Source: Bradyrhizobium sp. S69 (lineage in GTDB: Bacteria; Pseudomonadota; Alphaproteobacteria; Rhizobiales; Xanthobacteraceae). From it: 64,000 nt of DNA. Shown one piece after another: positions 8,686-18,503 of the stretch; the first letter of the stretch is position 1, and each line of letters starts with the position of its first letter. The translations under genes and the position numbers were made by a program. The notes beneath the pieces were generated by a model that was not told the origin of the DNA, did no database searches, and was given only the letters and a program-made list of their open reading frames with translations. Location of the stretch: contig NZ_LMUK01000025.1 of the NCBI RefSeq assembly GCF_009766005.1, positions 1 to 64,000 on the forward strand, in the 5' to 3' direction.

Positions 8686-9056
8686 ATGGATATCGCACCG
8701 ATCAAATCCCATCGTGATTATCGCCGCGTTCTCCGGGAGATCGACGGATTAATGAATGCCAAGCGGAATCGCCCGAAGGAGATCGGCTGGATGTGCTGGT
8801 TACGCTGGTGGAAGCATGGGAACGAAAGCATTACCCGCTCGATTTTCCGGACCCGGTGGAGGCCATCAAGTATCATATGGAGCAGAGCGGACTGCAGCCG
8901 CGGGATCTGATTCCGTTCATTGGCAGCCGTAACCGCGTACATGAAGTTCTAAATCGCCGGCGCGAGCTTACGCTGAATATGATCAGGCGATTGCATGACG
9001 GACTCGGCATTCCTGCCGAGTCGTTGATCAAGATCGGGCAGCACAAGGCGGCTTAG
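8686..9056 (+). pseudogene. HigA-type antitoxin gene, frameshifted
   Basis: The N-terminal part, from ATG 8686, reads MDIAPIKSHRDYRRVL and DGLMNAKRNRP. The rest of the antitoxin (RLDVLVTLVEAWERKHYPLD, then an XRE-type helix-turn-helix with GSRNRVHEVLNRRRELT) is in another frame. One base appears to be missing near 8775-8781, where family members have a GDRLDVL-like junction. The downstream open frame could start internally and make an 87-residue C-terminal HTH piece. I see no HigB toxin gene in the 138 bp upstream. It overlaps the end of thrS by 4 bp on opposite strands. A sequencing error is possible. Confidence 0.7.
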
Positions 9057-11098
9057 TCTGCCGCTCGCGCCCGCTTCACGTCCGGTGGCGTGGCTTCGTC
9101 GACCAGAGCAGCCAGGGCGGCCTCGGTCGACATCACGGTTTGTCCATCGCTGCCGAGCCGGCGGATCGAGACCGAATGGCTTTCGGCTTCCTTCTTGCCG
9201 ACCACCAGCAGCGCCGGGATCTTTGCCAGCGAGTGCTCCCGGACCTTGTAGTTGATCTTCTCATTGCGCAGATCGAGCTCGACACGCAGGCCCGCGCGCC
9301 GCGCTTGCGCCGCGACCACCTTGGCGTATTCGTCGCCTTCCGACGTGATGGTGGTGACAACGGCCTGGGTTGGCGCCAGCCAGAGTGGGAAATTGCCGGC
9401 AAAATGCTCGATCAGGATGCCGATGAAGCGCTCCATCGAGCCGCAGATCGCCCGATGCACCATCACCGGCACCTTCTTCGAGCCGTCGGCGTCGATGTAG
9501 AACGCGCCGAACCGTTCCGGCAGGTTGAAGTCGACCTGCGTGGTGCCGCATTGCCAGTCGCGGCCGATGGCGTCGCGCAGCACGTATTCGAATTTCGGTC
9601 CGTAGAACGCGCCTTCGCCCGGATTGATCTCGGTCTTGATACGGTTGTGGCCCTGCGCCTTGATCTCCTGCAGCACCGTCGCCATCACGCGCTCGGCATG
9701 ATCCCACATCTCGTCGGTGCCGACGCGCTTCTCCGGCCGGGTCGATAGCTTTACCGTGAGATCGCCCTCGAAACCGAAATCGGCATAGGTCGACATGATC
9801 AGGTCGTTGATCTTGAGGCACTCGTCGGCAAGCTGGGCCTCGGTGCAGAACACGTGGGCGTCGTCCTGGGTAAAGCCGCGCACCCGCATCAGGCCGTGCA
9901 TGGCGCCCGACGGTTCATAGCGGTGCACGACGCCGAATTCGGCGAGGCGCAATGGCAGGTCGCGATAGCTCTTCAGGCCGTGCTTGAAGATCTGGACGTG
10001 GCCGGGGCAATTCATCGGCTTCAACGCGAACCAGCGTTTGTCCTCGGCCTCGTCGCCGGCCGATTGCGCCGCGAACATGTTCTCGCGGTACCAGTCCCAA
10101 TGGCCTGAGGTTTCCCACAATGACTTGTCGAGAATCTGCGGCGCATTGACCTCGCTGTAATCGCCGGCAAGTCGCCGGCGCATATAGGCGATCAGGGCCT
10201 GGAAGATGGTCCAGCCCTTGGCGTGCCAGAACACGACGCCTGGACCTTCCTCCTGGAAGTGAAACAGGTCGAGTTCGCGCCCGAGCTTGCGATGGTCGCG
10301 CTTCTCGGCTTCCTCGATCTGCTTGAGGTACGCGTCGAGCTCTTCCTGCTTGGCGAATGCCGTGCCGTAGATCCGCGTCAGCATCGGATTATTGCTGTCG
10401 CCGCGCCAATAAGCGCCGGCGACCTTCATCAGCTTGAACGCGCTTCCGATCTTGCCGGTGGACGTCATGTGCGGGCCGCGGCACAGGTCGAACCAGTCAC
10501 CCTGGAAATAGATCTTGATCGGCTCGTCGCCTGGAATGGTGTCGACCAGTTCGACCTTGAAGTTCTCGCCCTTGTCGCGGAATACCTGCTTGGTCTGCTC
10601 GCGGCTCCAGACCTGTTTGGTAAACGGCTTGTCGCGCGCGATGATCTCGCGCATCTTCTTTTCGATCGCCGCAAAGTCTTCCGGCGTGAATGGCTCGTTG
10701 CGGAAGAAATCGTAATAGAAGCCGTTCTCGATCACCGGACCGATCGTGACCTGGGTGCCCGGCCATAGCGATTGCACGGCCTCGGCCAGCACATGGGCGG
10801 CGTCGTGCCGGATCAATTCGAGCGCACGGCCGTCCTCGCGGGCGATAAATTCGATTTTCGCGTCCTGCGAGATCGGATCCGCGAGGTCCGTGACCACGCC
10901 ATCAAGCGCCATCGCCACGGTGCGCTTGGCCAGCGACGGCGAGATGCCCTTGGCGATATCGAGGCCGGTGATGTCCCTGGGGAATTCGCGCCTGGCGCCG
11001 TCGGGGAAGGTGAGGGCGATCACGTTGGGTTCCACGGCCGGTTTCAAATTCGCGAGGCCAAACTGGAATCCGGGTGCGGGTGTATTGTTGTCAGGCAT
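9053..11098 (-). CDS. thrS: Threonyl-tRNA synthetase
   Basis: A 681-residue class II aminoacyl-tRNA synthetase that charges tRNA-Thr. An N-terminal TGS domain ([19 protein letters not shown]) is followed by the editing domain with [11 protein letters not shown] and RGPH, and the catalytic core with the zinc-ligand region [13 protein letters not shown]. Next come motif 2 ([20 protein letters not shown]), motif 3 and the anticodon-binding domain. I chose ATG 11098, preceded by GAGGAGATC. A longer frame to 11218 has no ribosome site. Length and motifs are those of a normal housekeeping enzyme. Confidence 0.97.
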   Translation of the reverse strand: MPDNNTPAPGFQFGLANLKPAVEPNVIALTFPDGARREFPRDITGLDIAKGISPSLAKRTVAMALDGVVTDLADPISQDAKIEFIAREDGRALELIRHDAAHVLAEAVQSLWPGTQVTIGPVIENGFYYDFFRNEPFTPEDFAAIEKKMREIIARDKPFTKQVWSREQTKQVFRDKGENFKVELVDTIPGDEPIKIYFQGDWFDLCRGPHMTSTGKIGSAFKLMKVAGAYWRGDSNNPMLTRIYGTAFAKQEELDAYLKQIEEAEKRDHRKLGRELDLFHFQEEGPGVVFWHAKGWTIFQALIAYMRRRLAGDYSEVNAPQILDKSLWETSGHWDWYRENMFAAQSAGDEAEDKRWFALKPMNCPGHVQIFKHGLKSYRDLPLRLAEFGVVHRYEPSGAMHGLMRVRGFTQDDAHVFCTEAQLADECLKINDLIMSTYADFGFEGDLTVKLSTRPEKRVGTDEMWDHAERVMATVLQEIKAQGHNRIKTEINPGEGAFYGPKFEYVLRDAIGRDWQCGTTQVDFNLPERFGAFYIDADGSKKVPVMVHRAICGSMERFIGILIEHFAGNFPLWLAPTQAVVTTITSEGDEYAKVVAAQARRAGLRVELDLRNEKINYKVREHSLAKIPALLVVGKKEAESHSVSIRRLGSDGQTVMSTEAALAALVDEATPPDVKRARAAD

Positions 11099-11307
11099 GG
11101 TGATCTCCTCATGCTCACTCCTGCGAACGAGCGCAGGTAAGCGGAAAGCAACGGTATAGCAGGGGATTCGGGCACTGCAACCCGGCTTTTCGGTGTCGGC
11201 GGACGCCGCGCGGTACAAAAATCCGCGGTCTTGATTTTGTAATGATGCCGTCGGATCATCGAACAGTCATTTGCCGCCTGCCGTTCGAAATGATTGCGAA
11301 GGTTCAC

Positions 11308-13194
11308 ATGCGCTGGTTTTTGGCCGGTCTTGCGGCGGCTGCGGTTCTCTGGGCATCAGGCGCGTCCGCTAATGATTTCACCGATTGCGGTGAGGCCTTC
11401 AAGTTAAAGGCCGGAAATGAAGTAACCGCCGAGATCAAGGCAAAGGCGGACCCGATCATTGCGGCCTGTACGCGCGTTATGCAGCTCAAAAACCCGCCCA
11501 AAAATCTCGACCTTCAGGGCGTGTACATCTTCCGGGGCTTCGTGTGGTACGCCTTGCACGAATACGACAGGGCGATCGCCGACTATACGTCGTCGATCAA
11601 TATGCCCGGCAAGGCCAACACCAGCAACGCTTCCATCGCCTACAGCTTCCGCTCCATCGCCTTCGGAGACAAGAACGACTTCGACCTCGCGGTGGCCGAC
11701 AACATCGCGGCGCTCAAGATCAATCCGAAGAACTTCACCGTCCATCACGATCAGGCCAATCTGTATCGTTTGATGAAAAAACCCGAGGCCGCGCTGGCGG
11801 AGCTCGACCGCGCGATCGAGATCAATCCGAAGTTTGCCGAATCCTACAATTCGCGCGGCTTGATTTTCGACGAGATAGGGCAACCCGACGCCGCCTTGAC
11901 CAATTTCAACGAAGTCATTCGTTTGAACCCGACGGCCAGGGCCTATGCCATCAGGGGAAACCACTGGCGGCTGGCGGGCGATCTCGACAAGGCGCTGCAG
12001 GATCAGGACGCGGCGGTCAAGCTTGGCGGCGACGACCTTGCTTATTTCCTGCGCGCGGAAACGCTGCGGTATCGTGGCGATCTCGATCGCTCGCTTCAGG
12101 ATTACGACAAGTTTCTTGGTCTGCATCCCATTGAAGTGCAGGCCATCGTCGGCCGGGGGCTGGTTCTCGAGAAGATGGGAAACCTGACGCAGGCCAAGGC
12201 GGAGTTTGAGCGGGCCCTGGGTACCGACTCCGCGTTTATCATCGCCAAGATTGAATCACAGGAAGCCCGCGAGACCGCCCGGGCGCGGCTCGCGGCGTAT
12301 GCTTCCGGCGATTCCCAGCCGGTGATTCCGCCGGCACCGGTCAGGGTAACGTCGGCGACCTCTATTCCAACGCCCGCACTGGTTGCCCCGATCCTCAAAA
12401 CCCCGGTCAAGCCTCCGGTCCGTCGGTCGGAAGCTGCCAGCCAGGGCCGGCGCGTGGCGCTGGTCATCGGCAACTCGGCCTATGAAAAAGTACCGGCACT
12501 TGAAAATCCGCAAAAGGACGCCGAAGCCGTCGCAACCTCGCTGCGCAATATCGGCTTTGCCACCGTGACCCTTGCGACGAACGCCTCGCGGGAAAAATTG
12601 ATCGCCGGCTTGCGCGCTTTTGCCGATGAGGCGGACAAGGCCGACTGGGCCGTGGTCTACTATGCCGGCCACGGCATCGAGGTGAACGGACAGAATTATC
12701 TTATTCCGGTCGATGCCGTGCTGAAGACCGATCGGGATATTCAATTCGAAGCGATCCCGCTCGACCAGGTGATGGCGGCGATCGACGGCGCCAAAAAGCT
12801 CAAGCTGGTGATCCTCGATGCCTGCCGCGACAACCCGTTCGCGCCGCAAATCAAGAAGACCGCGGCGCCCGATGCTGTCGCGGCAGCTTCGACAGCCGGA
12901 GGCAATGTCGGTACGCGTTCGATCGGACGCGGGCTTGGCGAAGTGAAAGTGCAGGGTGCCTCCTTGGTGGTGTTCGCGGCCAAGCATGGCCAGACCGCGC
13001 TTGACGGCGAGGGTGGCAATTCGCCGTTCGCGGTGGCGATGGTTCAACGCGTCGCCACGCCGGGTGTCGAGATCAACAAGATCTTCCGGCTGGTGCGCGA
13101 CGATGTCATGGAAGCGACCGCGGGGCGCCAGGAGCCCTATACTTACGGCTCGCTGCCAGGCAAAGAGGATTTCTTCTTCGTCGCCGCTCCATAG
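11308..13194 (+). CDS. Secreted TPR-caspase (peptidase C14) protein
   Basis: A 628-residue exported protein. A signal peptide ends near ASGASA-N (about residue 22). Six or more TPR repeats cover about residues 60-320, followed by a proline-rich linker and a caspase-like domain starting at GRRVALVIGNSAYE (about residue 381). The catalytic pair is present: His in YYAGHGIE (about 455) and Cys in LDACRDNPF (about 506). Caspase-fold proteins with TPRs are numerous in Bradyrhizobium, but their substrates are mostly unknown. I chose ATG 11308, preceded by GAAGG and placing the signal peptide at the N-terminus. It diverges from thrS. Confidence 0.88.
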   Translation: MRWFLAGLAAAAVLWASGASANDFTDCGEAFKLKAGNEVTAEIKAKADPIIAACTRVMQLKNPPKNLDLQGVYIFRGFVWYALHEYDRAIADYTSSINMPGKANTSNASIAYSFRSIAFGDKNDFDLAVADNIAALKINPKNFTVHHDQANLYRLMKKPEAALAELDRAIEINPKFAESYNSRGLIFDEIGQPDAALTNFNEVIRLNPTARAYAIRGNHWRLAGDLDKALQDQDAAVKLGGDDLAYFLRAETLRYRGDLDRSLQDYDKFLGLHPIEVQAIVGRGLVLEKMGNLTQAKAEFERALGTDSAFIIAKIESQEARETARARLAAYASGDSQPVIPPAPVRVTSATSIPTPALVAPILKTPVKPPVRRSEAASQGRRVALVIGNSAYEKVPALENPQKDAEAVATSLRNIGFATVTLATNASREKLIAGLRAFADEADKADWAVVYYAGHGIEVNGQNYLIPVDAVLKTDRDIQFEAIPLDQVMAAIDGAKKLKLVILDACRDNPFAPQIKKTAAPDAVAAASTAGGNVGTRSIGRGLGEVKVQGASLVVFAAKHGQTALDGEGGNSPFAVAMVQRVATPGVEINKIFRLVRDDVMEATAGRQEPYTYGSLPGKEDFFFVAAP

Positions 13195-13311
13195 AACGTC
13201 AGATTAAACTTGGTGAGCCGTTCGCCTTCAAGCGGCCGGTGCGTCAGGTCGGGCAGGCTATTGGTTTAGCGATTGGCGTTTGTTATACGCCGCCAGCTAT
13301 CATACGGGGCT

Positions 13312-13398
13312 ATGTGTCGATGGCTCAGGCTGGCGCTCCTGGTGGTGATGCTGACGGGGGCGCGCATCGCCACGGCAAAAACGGGGGAAGTTACATGA
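13312..13398 (+). CDS. Possible 28-residue leader peptide
   Basis: A short frame, MCRWLRLALLVVMLTGAR and ten more residues, has a signal-like hydrophobic core. It ends in an ATGA overlap with the next gene. It may be a translationally coupled leader, a remnant, or chance. There is no clear ribosome site. The surrounding 200 bp hold nothing else I recognise. Confidence 0.25.
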   Translation: MCRWLRLALLVVMLTGARIATAKTGEVT

Positions 13399-13748
13399 GA
13401 ACGATGCTGGTGCTGGTTGCGCTGCTTTATCCGGGCGCTGTGATGGCTCAGCAGAGCCCGTCACCGACAGTCGGAGACAAGCCGCTGTTGCAGGTGAAGC
13501 CGCATGGCGCGGTGTCGCCCAAGGCCGCAGCGCCGAAGAAACAATCCGTCGCCGAGAAGTTGCTGGCTTGTCTCGACATCGACGACGGCACCAAAGGCCG
13601 CCTCGAATGCGATGATGCGATTTTCCCGCCCAAGCCAAATCCGAAGGCGCCGGCTGCGAAAGGGGTGGCCGATTGCCATTTGATCAAGGAAGAAGACGAT
13701 CGGCTGAATTGCTATAACGGCTTTGCGGAAAAGATACCGAAACTCTGA
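13395..13748 (+). CDS. Small secreted protein of unknown function
   Basis: A 117-residue protein with a clear signal peptide (MRTMLVLVALLYPGAVMA, cut before QQ). The mature part is proline- and lysine-rich and holds four cysteines (LACLDID, LECDD, VADCHL, LNCYNG), suggesting two disulfides in the periplasm. GGGGAAG six bases before the ATG fixes the start. It overlaps a possible 28-residue peptide by 4 bp and converges on the hydrolase gene downstream. I do not recognise the family. Confidence 0.75.
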   Translation: MRTMLVLVALLYPGAVMAQQSPSPTVGDKPLLQVKPHGAVSPKAAAPKKQSVAEKLLACLDIDDGTKGRLECDDAIFPPKPNPKAPAAKGVADCHLIKEEDDRLNCYNGFAEKIPKL

Positions 13749-13761
13749 GCGATCGGCACGC

Positions 13762-15117
13762 TTAGTTGCCGCTGGCCGCGATCCGCGTCAGCGCCGGCGT
13801 TGCCGCCATCTTGGACAGGACTTGCTCGACGGGATTTCGTGTCCAGGCGTGCGTCACGTAATCGCGATGCGTCACACCTTCGGGGGTCTCGACAAAGACC
13901 ACGCTGCCCGGCCGCAACGGCCCGTCGAAATCCTGCGATACGGCGATGCCTTTTTCGTGCAGCATATGCATCAGTTCCTGATCGCGACGCGCCGTGTAAT
14001 GCGTATAGGAGCTGACGAAGAAGCCGGACCGGTGATTTTCGATCCAGGACGCGAACTTGTCGAGTTCGCCATAGACCGCATCCAGCAGGAACACGCCGCG
14101 GACCTGATCGCTGATGCCGCCGACCTCGAGGCTCCAGGCGGTCGGCAGGAAGCCGCCGCTGTAGCCGACAATGACGATCGGCATCTTGGCAAACGTCTTG
14201 GCGGCGTTGGGATCGCCATAGAGGCGGGCGAGCTGATCGGCAGACTCGTTGATAAAGCGCTTGAACCCGCCGGGCTGCCAGAATTTTCCGGCGCTGGAAT
14301 CGGCGGCGTCGACCGCGAGTTGCGGCGCGAGCAGCACGGCATTGGCGCCGGACTCGGAAATCTGTTGCGGCACCAGTTGCCGGTCGCGCACGTCGCGCTC
14401 CAGCGTGGCGCCGTTGCCATGGAAGAACACCACGATGACGCCGGGCTTGCGGATATCGAAGGTCTCGGGGACATGCAGCAGAACGCGGTTGTCGCTGTAG
14501 GTCTCGTCCTGCCAATAAACCCGGCCGGAGTAACTGCGATGACCGCGGCGATCGCCTTTGGCGATGTTCAGGAACGGCGCCTCGGACGCCGGATTGTTGC
14601 CGAAATAGGGGAAGGCCGAGGACTTCATGCTGACCAGCATCGTCAGATCGTCTGGTCGCGGCGGACGCTGGTAGGGCAGTTGCGGCTCCAGCGATGCAAC
14701 CCGATAGGGCGCTTGCGGTGGCGAGGCCGAGCCTCGAGAGGTGCCTTGAGCCGTTTGCTTGGGCGCGAGGTCGCCAGACTGACGCTGTTCAAAACTCTCG
14801 CTTGCGGTCGGGAAGCGATCCCTGAATTGAGGTTTCGGGAAGCGGTCGTCGAAGCTGTCGCTCCGGGTATTTGAATTCGAGGCCTGCACATTGGCGGCGA
14901 GGCTGCCGGCGCCCGGCGCCTGCCCACATTGCGCCAGCACAAACGAGAGCGGCACCAGTGCCGACAGAGAGGCGATCCGGCGCCATCGATGGGCGCGATC
15001 GGATCGCTGCGCGCGATCGGGATGTCGGATTTCTCGCGGCACGGGGCGTGCTGCGTCCGGCGCATTCGATGCGCCCGCGCGATCACAGCTCTGGAATTTC
15101 GGACCCGCCCCGATCAT
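13762..15117 (-). CDS. Alpha/beta-hydrolase lipoprotein
   Basis: A 451-residue protein. After an arginine-rich N-terminus comes a hydrophobic segment ending in a lipobox, LSFVLAQCG (Cys about residue 64). A disordered linker of about 80 residues leads to an alpha/beta-hydrolase fold with the oxyanion loop VFFHGNGA and the nucleophile elbow GYSGGF. A candidate catalytic His lies in EGVTHRDY. It is probably an envelope-anchored esterase or peptidase of unknown substrate. The start is uncertain: ATG 15117 puts about 45 residues before the hydrophobic core, unusually long for a lipoprotein signal. Confidence 0.75.
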   Translation of the reverse strand: MIGAGPKFQSCDRAGASNAPDAARPVPREIRHPDRAQRSDRAHRWRRIASLSALVPLSFVLAQCGQAPGAGSLAANVQASNSNTRSDSFDDRFPKPQFRDRFPTASESFEQRQSGDLAPKQTAQGTSRGSASPPQAPYRVASLEPQLPYQRPPRPDDLTMLVSMKSSAFPYFGNNPASEAPFLNIAKGDRRGHRSYSGRVYWQDETYSDNRVLLHVPETFDIRKPGVIVVFFHGNGATLERDVRDRQLVPQQISESGANAVLLAPQLAVDAADSSAGKFWQPGGFKRFINESADQLARLYGDPNAAKTFAKMPIVIVGYSGGFLPTAWSLEVGGISDQVRGVFLLDAVYGELDKFASWIENHRSGFFVSSYTHYTARRDQELMHMLHEKGIAVSQDFDGPLRPGSVVFVETPEGVTHRDYVTHAWTRNPVEQVLSKMAATPALTRIAASGN

Positions 15118-15420
15118 CCACCCATTGCCCCAAGATTAAACGGCGACGTATTTCAGCGCGCTGGCGTTTAGGTGACGTTAAGCTTTCGGGCAAAACTCCC
15201 CACTGCCCGACAAATCAGGTGAGCACCAAATCGTGTCGCGATTGTGGGACCGGCACGGGCTTTTCGCAAAGTTGGGGCGGGCAAGGCGCTCGGAAGCTCA
15301 ATCGAGGTATCCAAATACCGAAGTTGGGGCGGAATTTATATCCTTGTTAACGCTGCTTGAATTGATGGAGTCCAGCCTCCACCATGAGGGCAGGGCGCGA
15401 CGCCCGAGGCGTGGACCGAC
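15118..15420. other. Intergenic region with no recognisable gene
   Basis: These 303 bases separate the hydrolase and permease genes, which diverge, so the region should hold both promoters. I see a GGGCA-AAACTCCCCAC-TGCCC imperfect hairpin near 15187-15209 and an AT-rich patch with GTTAAC near 15347-15352. I see no coding frame, RNA gene or repeat family I can name. Confidence 0.5.
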
Positions 15421-16782
15421 ATGGCGATATCAGGAACGGGAAGCGCGGCATTGCCCGATCGGCTTCCCGGCGGCGGCCCGACGGTCTCGGTGATCGTGGC
15501 AACCGCTATCGTCGTGGCCGACATGATCGGCGTCGGCGTTTTCACCAGCCTCGGTTTTCAGGTCAAGGACATCCCCTCCGGCTTTGCCATCCTGCTGCTG
15601 TGGACCATTGGCGGCGTCGTCGCACTGTGCGGGGTGTTCTCCTACAGCGAACTCGGTGCGATGTTTCCGCGCTCGAGCGGCGAATACAATTTCCTGGCCC
15701 GCGCCTACCATCCGGCGTTCGGATTTCTGGCCGGCTGGGTATCGGCGACGGTCGGTTTCGCGGCGCCGGTGGCGCTGGCGGCGATGGCTTTCGGCGAATA
15801 CGGCAAATCGGTGCTGCCGATGGCTTCGCCGCTGGCGCTGGCGCTGGGCGTCGTCTGCCTGGTCTCGTTCGTGCAACTCTGCGGCCTCAGGCACTCCAGC
15901 ACCTTTCAATTGGTCGCCACGATCCTGAAAGTCGTGCTGATCACAGCCTTCCTGATCGCGGGCTTTGTCGCAGGCACGGCGCAGCCGGTTTCATTCGCGC
16001 CCGCGGCGGGCGACTTTGACCATGTCGCCAGCGCGCCGTTCGCGATCGGGCTGGTGTTCGTGATGTATGCGTTCTCGGGCTGGAACGCGGCGACCTATAT
16101 CATCGGTGAGATGCGGTTGCCGCAGCAGAACCTGCCGCGCGCATTGCTCTCGGGAACGCTGATCGTGGTCGTTTTGTATGTCGCGCTCAATGCGGTGTTC
16201 CTCCACACCACGCCGATCGAGAAACTGTCCGGACAGCTCGACGTCGCGCGCGTTGCCGGCAGTTATATTTTCGGCGAGATCGGCGGCCGCATCGTCGGCG
16301 CGATGATCTGCATAGGCCTCGTCTCTTCGATCAGCGCGATGATGTGGATCGGACCGCGCGTCATGATGACGATGGGAGAAGACATTCCGGCGCTGCGGAT
16401 ATTTGCCCGCAAATCGAGTAACGGCGTGCCGGCGAATGCCATCCTGTTCCAGCTCGCGATATCGGTGCTGTTGCTGTTCACTCGAAGTTTCGAGGCCGTG
16501 CTCGATTTCATCCAGTTCGGCCTGTTGTTCTGCTCCTTCTTCACCGTGCTCGGCGTCATCAAGCTGCGGATCACCCGGCCGGATTTGCCGCGGCCCTATC
16601 GCGCCTGGGGATACCCGGTCACCCCTCTGGTTTTCCTGCTCGTGACCGGCTTCATGATGTATTATCTTGTGGTCGAGCGGCCATTGCAGTCCGCGCTTGG
16701 TATTTTGATCATGCTTTCAGGTCTTTTGATTTACGCCGTTTTCCGCGAGCGGCCGGGCCGACCCGCTGCGGCCGCACCTTGA
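15421..16782 (+). CDS. APC-family amino acid permease
   Basis: A 453-residue inner-membrane transporter with about 12 hydrophobic helices. It has the APC signature in helix 1, IVVADMIGVGVFTSLGF, and FSYSELGAMFPRSSGEYNFL in helices 2-3. The family imports amino acids or polyamines, usually by proton symport; the substrate cannot be read from sequence. The ATG at 15421 fits. Its stop lies just before the following secreted-protein gene, so the two may be co-transcribed. Confidence 0.9.
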   Translation: MAISGTGSAALPDRLPGGGPTVSVIVATAIVVADMIGVGVFTSLGFQVKDIPSGFAILLLWTIGGVVALCGVFSYSELGAMFPRSSGEYNFLARAYHPAFGFLAGWVSATVGFAAPVALAAMAFGEYGKSVLPMASPLALALGVVCLVSFVQLCGLRHSSTFQLVATILKVVLITAFLIAGFVAGTAQPVSFAPAAGDFDHVASAPFAIGLVFVMYAFSGWNAATYIIGEMRLPQQNLPRALLSGTLIVVVLYVALNAVFLHTTPIEKLSGQLDVARVAGSYIFGEIGGRIVGAMICIGLVSSISAMMWIGPRVMMTMGEDIPALRIFARKSSNGVPANAILFQLAISVLLLFTRSFEAVLDFIQFGLLFCSFFTVLGVIKLRITRPDLPRPYRAWGYPVTPLVFLLVTGFMMYYLVVERPLQSALGILIMLSGLLIYAVFRERPGRPAAAAP

Positions 16783-16796
16783 GGTCGCGCGTAACG

Positions 16797-18041
16797 ATGC
16801 CCCAAGTCGAAAATCCCCAAGTCAAAAATATCGTGGTCAAAAACATCTTCGCCCTGGTTGCGATGCTATGGCTCGCCGCGGTCGCGCCGGCGCGCGCCGC
16901 CGACCCCGTCACCGCGAACGACACTGCGCGTTTCCTGGCCGGCATGCCGCCGTCGGAGCAATCGCCGCTGGCGGCGCTGACAAAAGATCCGGCGTGGCAA
17001 CGTCACGCGCGCTTTTTCGATAGCGCGTTCGGACATCTGGAGGAGCGTCAGCTATCGAAAATTCGCACCTGGGCGGGCGTCAACCTGGCCGCGCCGCGGC
17101 CGACGATGTTCTACATGTTCAGCGGTCCGGACTTTCTCTATGCGGACGCATTTTATTCCAAGGCAACGACCTATGTGCTGAGCGCGCTTGAGCCGGTCGG
17201 CTCGGTGCCTGATCTCACCAGATTGCCGTATCTCGGTTCGACGCTCAACGATATCGAGCGTTCGATGAGCTCGATCCTGAACTTCAGTTTCTTCATCACC
17301 AAACACATGAAGACCGACCTGCGCGCCGACCAGGTCAGCGGCACGTTGCCGATCCTGTATGTTTTCCTGGTGCGCTCGGGCAAGACCATCCACGATGTCA
17401 GCCTGGTCGCGCTGGACGACAAGGGCGTGGTGCATTCTCCCAAGGACGATGCCGGCAAGAACGCCACGCAGGGGGTGCGGATCACCTTTGCGGGCGGCGA
17501 CGGCGTCGAGCGGACGCTGTATTATTTCAGCACCGATCTGTCGAACAGCGGCGTGCGAAACAGCGGTTTCCTGAAATTCTGCGAAACGCTGGCGCCCGGC
17601 AACAGTTTGATCAAGAGCGCGTCGTATCTGCTGCATACCGGTAATTTCACCACCGTGCGCAATTTCCTGCTCGCCAATAGCGCGACCGTCATCCAGGACG
17701 ATTCCGGCATTCCGCTGGCTGACTACGATTCGAGGAAGTGGCGGTTCTTTCCGTTCGGCCGCTACGCCGGCCCGATCGATAAATTCCCCAACACGTATCA
17801 GCCGGCCTACGCCGAACTTTTCCGGCGCAGTCAGCCGATGGATTTCGGTATCGGCTATCGCTGGCGATCGTTTGAATCGAACCTGCTGCTGTCGGTCCGG
17901 CTGCCGTCCGATGGTACCGGGAGTGTCGAGACGACGTCGGCAGCGCCGACCGATGAGCCGCTGCCGCCGAAGCCCGCGCGACCACGCCTGCGCAAGCCGC
18001 GTCCACCGCCAGAGCCGCGCGGGCTCTTCTATTGGCGCTAG
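16797..18041 (+). CDS. Exported protein of unknown function
   Basis: A 414-residue protein with a signal peptide (hydrophobic IFALVAMLWLAAVAPARA, cut before ADP). The mature region contains FYMFSGPDFLYADAFY and a long alpha/beta-looking body. The tail is proline- and arginine-rich and ends in EPRGLFYWR. I recognise no catalytic motif, but the general appearance matches conserved Bradyrhizobium hypotheticals. It starts 14 bp after the permease stop. I preferred ATG 16797; a TTG at 16779 overlapping the permease would add six residues. Confidence 0.75.
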   Translation: MPQVENPQVKNIVVKNIFALVAMLWLAAVAPARAADPVTANDTARFLAGMPPSEQSPLAALTKDPAWQRHARFFDSAFGHLEERQLSKIRTWAGVNLAAPRPTMFYMFSGPDFLYADAFYSKATTYVLSALEPVGSVPDLTRLPYLGSTLNDIERSMSSILNFSFFITKHMKTDLRADQVSGTLPILYVFLVRSGKTIHDVSLVALDDKGVVHSPKDDAGKNATQGVRITFAGGDGVERTLYYFSTDLSNSGVRNSGFLKFCETLAPGNSLIKSASYLLHTGNFTTVRNFLLANSATVIQDDSGIPLADYDSRKWRFFPFGRYAGPIDKFPNTYQPAYAELFRRSQPMDFGIGYRWRSFESNLLLSVRLPSDGTGSVETTSAAPTDEPLPPKPARPRLRKPRPPPEPRGLFYWR

Positions 18042-18134
18042 AGGGTTTTCGAGCCAACGGGTCGCGCGAATGCGCGCCCGATGACAGGCTCCGTGGGCAC
18101 CGGTTCGCGTGAAGAAAACGCGTCAAACAAAAGA

Positions 18135-18177
18135 CTAGAGCCCCGTTCCGATTCCATCGGAACGGAAAAGGCTCTAG
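18135..18177. repeat. Palindromic intergenic repeat
   Basis: CTAGAG and CTCTAG enclose the stem GTTCCGAT-TCC-ATCGGAAC. The preceding 30 bp (GTGAAGAAAACGCGTCAAAC) are of the kind that often accompany this element in Rhizobiales. It may also end transcription of the upstream gene. Confidence 0.7.
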
Positions 18178-18187
18178 GTCCTTCTCT

Positions 18188-18373
18188 TCACCAGTGAACG
18201 CTTTGGCTTGGGACGATAAAGGCGGATGTGCTCGGTGGTGTGGAGAAGCTGTTGTTGTAAAATCTGAAAACGGCGATGATCACAAACAGCAGTGCGACGA
18301 TGGCGATCAAGTCGATCGCGCGGGGATCGTGACCCCTGTGATCGTGATCACCGTGGCTGATTTTCCAGCGCAT
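18188..18373 (-). CDS. Small single-pass membrane protein
   Basis: A 61-residue protein with a charged histidine- and aspartate-rich N-terminus (SHGDHDHRGHD). One transmembrane helix follows (IDLIAIVALLFVIIAVFRF), then a short polar tail. GGGAGG eight bases before the ATG supports translation. The histidine cluster could bind metal, but that is only a compositional guess. No known family is recognised. Confidence 0.6.
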   Translation of the reverse strand: MRWKISHGDHDHRGHDPRAIDLIAIVALLFVIIAVFRFYNNSFSTPPSTSAFIVPSQSVHW

Positions 18374-18503
18374 GATTGGCCTCCCGGCGGAAGTGTCAAA
18401 TCAATGCGCGTGGAACGTGGCGGTTCCCGGCGGGGCTGCAATGCGGATTTCGCTTGAAAGCGGTGCAGCGATTGCGCTGCACTCACTCGATTAGGACGTA
18501 CCG

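Noticed and set aside
9140..9748. Long plus-strand frames opposite thrS
   Set aside because: They are antisense shadows of a strongly conserved gene in high-GC DNA.
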